Source: Pedobacter mendelii
Lineage (GTDB): Bacteria > Bacteroidota > Bacteroidia > Sphingobacteriales > Sphingobacteriaceae
Direction of reading: 5' to 3'
DNA length: 64,000 bases
Assembly (NCBI RefSeq): GCF_014635725.1
Contig: NZ_BMDJ01000001.1
Coordinates: 248,001-312,000, forward strand
Position numbers and translations under genes: made by a program. Of this stretch, positions 54,974 through 60,775 are shown piece by piece. Position 1 is the stretch's first letter, and each line of letters begins with the position of its first letter. The notes beneath the pieces are model-generated. The model did not search any database. It was not told the DNA's origin and saw only the letters and a program-made list of their open reading frames with translations.

Positions 54974-56860
54974 ATGAGCATACAAGAAAAAGGAAACATC
55001 TCGATACATACCGAGAATATTTTCCCGATAATTAAGAAGTTTTTATACTCTGATAACGAGATTTTTCTTCGTGAATTGGTTTCTAACGCAGTTGATGCCG
55101 TTCAGAAAATTAAAAGACTAGGTTCATTAGGTCAGTTTAATGGAGAAATTGGCCAACCATTGGTGCAAGTTGCAGTTGATAAGGAAGCAAAAACTATAAC
55201 CGTTAGCGATAATGGTTTAGGTATGACTGCCGAAGAAATTAAAAAATACATTAACCAAGTTGCATTTTCTGGCGCAAGTGAGTTTGTAGAAAAATTTAAA
55301 GATGCTAAAGACGCGAATGAAATCATTGGTAAATTTGGTTTGGGCTTCTATTCCGCTTTCATGGTTTCAGATTTAGTTGAAATTAATACTTTATCTTATC
55401 AGGAAGGTGCAGAACCAGCGCGCTGGATTTGCGATGGAAGTACTGAATTCGAGATTACAGAAGGCACAAAAACTACTCGTGGAACAGATATTATCCTTCA
55501 TATTAACAAAGATTCCATAGAGTTTTTAGAAGAGTCTAAACTTCAGGAGATTCTTGACAAATACGCTAAATTTTTACCTGTTCCAATAAAATTTGGCACT
55601 AAAACAGAATCCGTTGAAGATGGTGTAGATGAAGAGGGAAAAGCAAAATATAACGATGTTGAGGTTGATAACATCATCAACACAACCAATCCAATCTGGG
55701 CTAAAGCTCCTGCAGATTTGTCAGACGAGGATTATTTAAGTTTCTATCGCGAATTATATCCTTTTAGTGAAGAACCGCTATTCTGGATTCACTTAAATGT
55801 TGATTATCCGTTTAACTTAACTGGTGTTTTATATTTCCCGAAGTTGAAAAACGACTTCGAAATGCAACGCAACAAAATAAAGTTATATTCTCGCCAGGTT
55901 TTTATTACCGATGAAGTAAAAGACATTGTTCCGGAATTTTTAATGTTATTGCATGGCGTTATCGATTCACCAGATATTCCATTAAACGTATCGCGTAGTT
56001 TCTTACAGGCTGATAGTAATGTTAAAAAAATTAACAGTTATATTACTAGAAAAGTTGCCGATAAACTAGGTGAATTATTTGTAAAAGATCGTAAATCTTA
56101 CGAAGACAAATGGAAAGACATTGGTATGTTCGTTAAATATGGAATGATTAGTGAAGATAAATTCTACGATAAGGCAAAAGATTTCGCCTTGGTTGGAAAT
56201 ACTAAAAATGAGCTTTTCACTTTACCAGAATACAAAGCGAAAGTTGCACCATTGCAAACCGATAAAAACGGAACAGTAGTTTATTTGTACACTAATGATG
56301 CTTCTAAACAAGATGCTTTCATTCAATCGGCAAACAAAAAAGATTACGATGTTTTGGTTTTAGATTCTCCTATTGATAATCACTTTATTAATCAATTAGA
56401 GCAGAAATTGGAGAAAACATCTATAAAACGTGTTGATTCTAGTGTTGCTGATAAACTGATTGAGAAAGACGAAGTTAATGAGCATGTTTTAAGTGAGGAT
56501 CAGGCTAAAGAAGTAACAACTATTTTCGAAAAAGCAATTACCAAACCAGGTATGCAGGTAGAAGTGGTAGCTTTAAATCCAGATGAATTGCCCGTTACTA
56601 TTACCATGGATGAATTTATGCGACGTATGAAAGATATGGCTGCGATGGGTGGTGGAATGGGCTTTTATGGTCAAATGCCTGATAGCTATAAAGTAGCAAT
56701 CAATGGAAACCATAAATTGGTTAGCAAAATTTTAAAAGCAGAAGGTGAAGAGCAAAGCAATTTAGCTAAACAAGCCATAGATTTAGCTTTATTGGCTCAA
56801 GGCATGTTAACTGGTGCAGAATTAACTGCATTTGTTAGTAGAAGCGTAGAGTTAATTTAA
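54974..56860 (+). CDS. htpG: molecular chaperone HtpG (Hsp90)
   Basis: A 628-residue ATP-dependent chaperone. The N-terminal GHKL ATPase domain has IFLRELVSNAVDAVQKIKRL, VSDNGLGMTAEEIKKYIN and IIGKFGLGFYSAFMVSDLVE. The middle domain has the catalytic-loop segment DSPDIPLNVSRSFLQADSNV, and a C-terminal dimerisation domain follows. It is monocistronic, followed by a family A palindrome and a terminator. Confidence 0.97.
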   Translation: MSIQEKGNISIHTENIFPIIKKFLYSDNEIFLRELVSNAVDAVQKIKRLGSLGQFNGEIGQPLVQVAVDKEAKTITVSDNGLGMTAEEIKKYINQVAFSGASEFVEKFKDAKDANEIIGKFGLGFYSAFMVSDLVEINTLSYQEGAEPARWICDGSTEFEITEGTKTTRGTDIILHINKDSIEFLEESKLQEILDKYAKFLPVPIKFGTKTESVEDGVDEEGKAKYNDVEVDNIINTTNPIWAKAPADLSDEDYLSFYRELYPFSEEPLFWIHLNVDYPFNLTGVLYFPKLKNDFEMQRNKIKLYSRQVFITDEVKDIVPEFLMLLHGVIDSPDIPLNVSRSFLQADSNVKKINSYITRKVADKLGELFVKDRKSYEDKWKDIGMFVKYGMISEDKFYDKAKDFALVGNTKNELFTLPEYKAKVAPLQTDKNGTVVYLYTNDASKQDAFIQSANKKDYDVLVLDSPIDNHFINQLEQKLEKTSIKRVDSSVADKLIEKDEVNEHVLSEDQAKEVTTIFEKAITKPGMQVEVVALNPDELPVTITMDEFMRRMKDMAAMGGGMGFYGQMPDSYKVAINGNHKLVSKILKAEGEEQSNLAKQAIDLALLAQGMLTGAELTAFVSRSVELI

Positions 56861-56865
56861 AGAAA

Positions 56866-56988
56866 GAGGCTGTCTCATAAATAATTTACTTTTTGAATGT
56901 TGTCACGTGAGCCTGTAGAAACGCTTAAAAATTCTATTTTTATAAGTCCTTCAACAGGCTCAGGATGACAATTCGTACTTATGACACC
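56866..56988. repeat. long palindromic intergenic element, family A copy 2
   Basis: The same layout as 19674-19800: outer GAGGCTGTCTCATAAAT and ACTTATGACA, inner TGTCACGTGAGCCTGTAGAA and TTCAACAGGCTCAGGATGAC. The outer right arm is less complete than in copy 1. Confidence 0.75.
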
Positions 56989-57026
56989 GCCAAAAACTTT
57001 CTCCTTTTTTATATAAAATCAAGAGC

Positions 57027-57060
57027 AAAAAAAAGTCCTAATTTGCATCAGGACTTTTTT
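57027..57060. terminator. bidirectional intrinsic terminator
   Basis: AAAAAAAGTCCT and AGGACTTTTTT surround a ten-base loop, with A and T runs on the two sides. It separates htpG from the convergent minus-strand HSDR-like gene. Confidence 0.85.
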
Positions 57061-57081
57061 AAATATCAGCTTAAGCTCACC

Positions 57082-57576
57082 TTAACTTGCAATATTTTGC
57101 TTAACATTAAAGTAATCTTTGTGTTCCTCCAACATTTTAGCAATTGTTGCAGCCTTAGTATCTTTTATATTGAAAACAAATAATGGTTCTTGCTTCTTTT
57201 TGCTTCTAACCATTTTTTCTGTGTAGAAACGATATTCTAATCCGTTTGTTAATAAACCATATTTAGCTTTAGTTTTGCGAAAGTACTTAGATAAACGAGA
57301 ATCGTTAATATCTAAACTATCTTCATGATGTTTACATTCAACCAAAATAGCTGGTTCACCATCTTTCATAATTGTGTAATCAACTTTTTTACTTTTTTTA
57401 ACACCAAAATCCAAAACAGCTTCCGATTGAACTTCAGAAGGATTAAAAACGTCGAAACCTAATATTTGAATAAAAGGCATGACCAATGCATTTCTTGTTA
57501 AATCTTCAGATTGAACTTGAGGAAGCATTTTCTTAATTCTTACGGCAAATTGCCCGATTTCGTCTTTAAGTTCCAT
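57082..57576 (-). CDS. standalone type I restriction R-subunit N-terminal (HSDR_N-like) protein
   Basis: A 164-residue protein with the PD-(D/E)XK nuclease fold of HSDR_N domains: LTRNALVMPFIQILGFDVFN, then KVDYTIMKDGEPAILVECKH, which supplies Asp, Glu and Lys of the D...ExK site. It lacks helicase and modification partners, so it is unlikely to be a restriction enzyme. Such single-domain copies are widespread in Bacteroidota and of unknown role. Confidence 0.85.
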   Translation of the reverse strand: MELKDEIGQFAVRIKKMLPQVQSEDLTRNALVMPFIQILGFDVFNPSEVQSEAVLDFGVKKSKKVDYTIMKDGEPAILVECKHHEDSLDINDSRLSKYFRKTKAKYGLLTNGLEYRFYTEKMVRSKKKQEPLFVFNIKDTKAATIAKMLEEHKDYFNVKQNIAS

Positions 57577-57990
57577 GTTAATATATTTTTAGGTATTTGT
57601 GTATTAATCTTAATTAAAATTCTTTCGCTTAGCTGCTAGAAATAGTATTTCAATTTATATTTTGTTTACCACTATCATTACCTAACCCAGGTTGTATGGC
57701 CTGTTGAGTTCTTTCACAGGCTACACAAACGATGGGCAGGCAGATGATTTTATAATTGAAAAATTTAATTTAAAAAGCTTTCCAATTATCTGTTTTTGGC
57801 AAACAGTAATAAAGATTAATAAATAGCTTGAAGTTGTTGCTTTTTTTACATCAACCTACCAGAATATTACATCAACTCGTAACAAGGCCTTGCTAAAGCT
57901 GGAAAAGATTTTTTTCAATGATATATAAAGAAATTCTTTTTTTAGCTAACTTGCGTTGAAATCATTCCAAACACACTTTAGTACACCATC
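57577..57990. other. intergenic region upstream of the LytTR regulator
   Basis: A 414-base region between the divergent HSDR_N-like and LytTR genes. No ORF is supported. It has a direct repeat of TTACATCAAC (see 57846-57876) and an otherwise plain AT-rich sequence. Confidence 0.6.
57846..57876 (+). promoter_or_regulatory. direct repeat TTACATCAAC x2, 21 bp apart (putative LytTR site)
   Basis: TTACATCAAC occurs at 57846-57855 and, identical, at 57867-57876, a spacing of exactly 21 bp or two helical turns. It lies 115-145 bases upstream of the LytTR response regulator. LytTR proteins bind pairs of ~9-10 bp direct repeats about two turns apart, so autoregulation is likely but inferred. Confidence 0.55.
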
Positions 57991-58731
57991 ATGAATTTAA
58001 AATGCGTTGTTATTGACGATGAACAACATGCTATTGAGGTATTAACTGACCACATAGCTGAAATGCCCGGTTTGACTGTCTTTAAAACCTTCACAAGTCC
58101 TGTGCAAGCCCTTACCGAAATTAGTGTTGGAGATGAGATTGATTTATTGTTCATGGACATTGATATGCCCGGAATAAATGGATTGGAATTAGCAAAAAAC
58201 ATTAGGGAAAAAGCCAAATACCTTATTTTTACCACAGCCCACCCAGATTATGCATTACAAGCATTTGATGTACAGTCTGATCAGTATTTACTTAAACCCA
58301 TTTCATTTGCAAAATTTGCTCTTGGAATAGATAGAATTTTGAAGAAAGAGGCGAACAACGCTAAAAATGCAATGAAAGAAGCTGATCAGGTTGCAGCTTT
58401 ATACATTAAAGGCGACCATAAATATGCTTTCTCGAATATTTTAATTGATGATATTTTATATATCAGGGCTTTGCAGAATTACATTCAGATAATTACTAAA
58501 ACCGAAACAAACACAACTTACCTTACTTTAAAAGAAATTGAAAAGGCTTTAGAGAATCACGCATTTATTCGTGTAAACAAATCAAACATCGTTGCTAAGG
58601 CGGCCATTAAAAAAGTAGATGGCAACATTATCAGATTGGTAAATAACGAAATGATTCAGATTGGGGAAGGCTATAAAGAAGCTTTTTTCGCTTATATACA
58701 AAGTAGTTTATTAAAATCTGGAAGAAGTTAA
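57991..58731 (+). CDS. LytTR family response regulator
   Basis: A 246-residue regulator. The receiver domain (about 1-120) has the acidic pair in VVIDDEQHA, phospho-acceptor Asp56 in LLFMDIDMPGINGLEL, and Lys102 in DQYLLKPISF. The LytTR DNA-binding domain (about 140-240) contains ILYIRALQNYIQIITKTETN and HAFIRVNKSNIVAKAAIKKV. Its probable partner is the LytS-like kinase at 59666-60775, on the same strand but separated by the peptide array. Its stop codon directly abuts the end of the last peptide gene (58732). Confidence 0.94.
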   Translation: MNLKCVVIDDEQHAIEVLTDHIAEMPGLTVFKTFTSPVQALTEISVGDEIDLLFMDIDMPGINGLELAKNIREKAKYLIFTTAHPDYALQAFDVQSDQYLLKPISFAKFALGIDRILKKEANNAKNAMKEADQVAALYIKGDHKYAFSNILIDDILYIRALQNYIQIITKTETNTTYLTLKEIEKALENHAFIRVNKSNIVAKAAIKKVDGNIIRLVNNEMIQIGEGYKEAFFAYIQSSLLKSGRS

Positions 58732-58878
58732 CTACTTGTTAAAGATTTGTGACATTGATGAATTAGTCATCAAAATTGTATTTGCTGTTGGATCAGTGCT
58801 AAAACTATTTTGAGACTTAACATTTTTAAAAACAAATGCAGTATTCTTTTTCAATTTAACAGTGATTTGAGTTTTCAT
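58732..58878 (-). CDS. putative RiPP precursor peptide, copy 5 (diverged)
   Basis: A 48-residue peptide: MKTQITVKLKKNTAFVFKNV, then KSQNSFS, then the C-terminal 21 residues shared by all copies (TDPTANTILMTNSSMSQIFN plus K). It differs from copies 1-4 at leader positions 5, 6, 7, 17, 20/22 and 25, while the last 21 residues are the same protein despite 10-11 synonymous codon changes. No cysteine. The start is the ATG at 58878, 45 bases after the stop of copy 4; the stop is TAG. Identified from the repeated array and the LanB gene nearby; its modification is inferred. Confidence 0.8.
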   Translation of the reverse strand: MKTQITVKLKKNTAFVFKNVKSQNSFSTDPTANTILMTNSSMSQIFNK

Positions 58879-58923
58879 ATTGCTAGTTATTAAAAATATT
58901 TGGCATTCCAAATAGGTGTATTA

Positions 58924-59070
58924 TTATTTATTGAAGATTTGAGACATTGAAGAGTTGGTCATTAAAATTGTATTTGCTGTAGGATCTGTACTGAAGTTGT
59001 TTTGACCTTTTATATTTTTATAAACAAATGCAGTGTTCTTTTTTAATTTACTGATATTTTGAGTTTTCAT
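58924..59070 (-). CDS. putative RiPP precursor peptide, copy 4
   Basis: A 48-residue peptide beginning MKTQNISKLKKNTAFVYKNI, then KGQNNFS and the shared 21-residue C-terminus. The lysine-rich N-terminal part looks like a leader. The C-terminal part has seven Ser or Thr (T28, T31, T34, T38, S40, S41, S43) plus S27 just before it, and no Cys. Its start lies 4 bases after the stop codon of copy 3. Confidence 0.85.
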   Translation of the reverse strand: MKTQNISKLKKNTAFVYKNIKGQNNFSTDPTANTILMTNSSMSQIFNK

Positions 59071-59074
59071 TTGA

Positions 59075-59221
59075 TTATTTATTGAAAATTTGAGACATTG
59101 AAGAGTTGGTCATTAAAATTGTATTTGCTGTAGGATCTGTACTAAAGTTGTTTTGACCTTTTACATTTTTGTAAACAAATGCAGTGTTCTTTTTTAATTT
59201 ACTGATATTTTGAGTTTTCAT
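59075..59221 (-). CDS. putative RiPP precursor peptide, copy 3
   Basis: A 48-residue peptide identical to copy 2: MKTQNISKLKKNTAFVYKNV, KGQNNFS and the shared C-terminus. It starts 4 bases after the stop of copy 2. The 151 bp period (147 coding plus 4 spacer) is exact across copies 1-4, which points to recent tandem amplification. Confidence 0.85.
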   Translation of the reverse strand: MKTQNISKLKKNTAFVYKNVKGQNNFSTDPTANTILMTNSSMSQIFNK

Positions 59222-59225
59222 TTGA

Positions 59226-59372
59226 TTATTTATTGAAAATTTGAGACATTGAAGAGTTGGTCATTAAAATTGTATTTGCTGTAGGATCTGTACTAAAGTT
59301 GTTTTGACCTTTTACATTTTTGTAAACAAATGCAGTGTTCTTTTTTAATTTACTGATATTTTGAGTTTTCAT
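59226..59372 (-). CDS. putative RiPP precursor peptide, copy 2
   Basis: The same protein as copy 3. Translation from ATG at 59372 to TAA at 59226-59228. The intergenic gap to copy 1 is TCAC, so ribosomes finishing copy 1 could re-start directly on copy 2; no Shine-Dalgarno motif fits in the gap. Confidence 0.85.
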   Translation of the reverse strand: MKTQNISKLKKNTAFVYKNVKGQNNFSTDPTANTILMTNSSMSQIFNK

Positions 59373-59376
59373 GTGA

Positions 59377-59523
59377 TTATTTATTGAAAATTTGAGACAT
59401 TGAAGAGTTGGTCATTAAAATTGTATTTGCTGTAGGATCTGTACTGAAGTTGTTTTGACCTTTTATATTTTTATAAACAAATGCAGTGTTCTTTTTTAAT
59501 TTTGTATTGATTTGAGCTTTCAT
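59377..59523 (-). CDS. putative RiPP precursor peptide, copy 1 (promoter-proximal)
   Basis: A 48-residue peptide, MKAQINTKLKKNTAFVYKNI, then KGQNNFS and the shared C-terminus. It is the first gene of the array, with 142 bases of divergent promoter region between it and the LytS-like kinase. Positions 3 and 5-7 differ slightly from copies 2-4, again in the leader and not in the core. Confidence 0.85.
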   Translation of the reverse strand: MKAQINTKLKKNTAFVYKNIKGQNNFSTDPTANTILMTNSSMSQIFNK

Positions 59524-59600
59524 AATTATATTTTTCTTATTAGATATTGTTGTTTTGATTAACTGATGTAAAGGTGCGGCGAAAAAGAAGGCAGTCCGAA

Positions 59601-59659
59601 ATTTTTACACAAAACCGCTATTTTTACAGATAAACCCCCTGTTTTAGTAGACAAAAACC
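59601..59659. promoter_or_regulatory. direct repeats at 19-21 bp spacing in the kinase/precursor intergenic region
   Basis: ATTTTTACACAAAACC (59601-59616) and ATTTTTACAGATAAACC (59620-59636) are close direct repeats 19 bp apart. A weaker third unit, GTTTTAGTAGACAAAAACC, starts at 59641. This resembles paired LytTR-type binding sites two helical turns apart and shares the TTTTTACA core with the 57846-57876 repeat upstream of the regulator. They probably control both divergent transcripts. Confidence 0.5.
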
Positions 59660-59665
59660 ACTTAA

Positions 59666-60775
59666 ATGAACATTCTTAAAATAAAAAACTGGTATAACCG
59701 AAATGACATTCATGTTAAAGCTTGGTTGCTTTTCATAATCTATGAGGTATTTATCACAGGTATTGCAACGAGATGGTGGGGTACACCTGGCAATTATATT
59801 TTTCATTATTTACTTAACATATCTTTATTTTACTTTCATGCTTACGGCACAAGAAAAATTCTTTCAAGAAGTTTTAGATATAAAAACTGGCTATTTATTC
59901 CTTTTGTAATATTTGAATTAATAGCCTATATAGCAATAGCATTCCCCGGTGAGTACTTAATCTCTATCACAATTAGTACAGGTTTTAAAGATCCTATGAA
60001 AATTACAGAAGTATATGTGCTTAGATCAGTATGGAGAGCCTTATACTTTATCGGTTTTAGTACGGGTTATGTGTTTCTATTAAACTCCTTGAAAGAGAGA
60101 AAAAGAGTTCAAAAACTAGAGAAACAAAGCCTCGTTAATACCATAGAGAAACAAGCTTTAGAAAATGATTTGGTTCAATCTCAAAATAACTTCCTGCGGA
60201 GCCAAATCAATCCGCACTTTTTATTTAATACATTAAACTTTATATATAATGATGCAAGAAAGAAAGCGCCGCTAGCTGCCGATGCAATTATGAACCTTTC
60301 TGAAATGATGCGCTATGCTTTGAAAAGACCAGAAGCATCTGAATTAGTGCCTTTAAGCGAAGAAGTAGAGCAAATTGAACACCTAATCAACCTACACAAA
60401 TTACGTACAGCTAATACCATCAACTTCAATTTAGAAATAGAGGGAGATTTATTTGGCATTCGTTTTCCTCCGCTCATATTGTTAACATTGGTAGAAAACA
60501 TGTTTAAACATGGAAATATAGCGCATTCTGCACAACCATCAATTGTACAGATAAATTACGACAAAGCCAGCTTAAAAATTACAACCATTAATATGATTAA
60601 TGATGTTAAAAAGAAAGAGCTAGAAAGCCACCACGTAGGGTTAGAAAATATAGATAAGCGCTTAAATAACTTTTTTAAAGACAAATATTCGTTCAAATTC
60701 TACAAAGATGATATTAATCGTTATTTCACAGAAATAAAAGTAGATATTCATAATCCTTTAGCAGGGCTGAATTAA
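59666..60775 (+). CDS. LytS-like sensor histidine kinase
   Basis: A 369-residue membrane kinase with four hydrophobic segments (about 18-32, 45-60, 76-97, 122-140), a short coiled-coil (about 143-175) and a His_kinase domain starting QNNFLRSQINPHFLFNTLNF (phospho-His184). The ATP-binding N box is PPLILLTLVENMFKHG. Kinases of this type pair with LytTR regulators, so the regulator at 57991-58731 is the likely partner. It has no extracytoplasmic sensor domain. Its end overlaps the convergent dehydratase gene by four bases. Confidence 0.93.
   Translation: MNILKIKNWYNRNDIHVKAWLLFIIYEVFITGIATRWWGTPGNYIFHYLLNISLFYFHAYGTRKILSRSFRYKNWLFIPFVIFELIAYIAIAFPGEYLISITISTGFKDPMKITEVYVLRSVWRALYFIGFSTGYVFLLNSLKERKRVQKLEKQSLVNTIEKQALENDLVQSQNNFLRSQINPHFLFNTLNFIYNDARKKAPLAADAIMNLSEMMRYALKRPEASELVPLSEEVEQIEHLINLHKLRTANTINFNLEIEGDLFGIRFPPLILLTLVENMFKHGNIAHSAQPSIVQINYDKASLKITTINMINDVKKKELESHHVGLENIDKRLNNFFKDKYSFKFYKDDINRYFTEIKVDIHNPLAGLN

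Noticed and set aside
57082..57576. Remnant of a type I restriction system
   Set aside because: The HSDR_N-like protein is complete and intact on its own, with no helicase or methylase remnants on either side; stand-alone copies are usual in this phylum.
58732..59523. CRISPR-like array of regularly spaced repeats
   Set aside because: The repeat unit is 151 bp, coding in one frame with start and stop codons, there are no short variable spacers and no cas genes; it is a tandem gene array.
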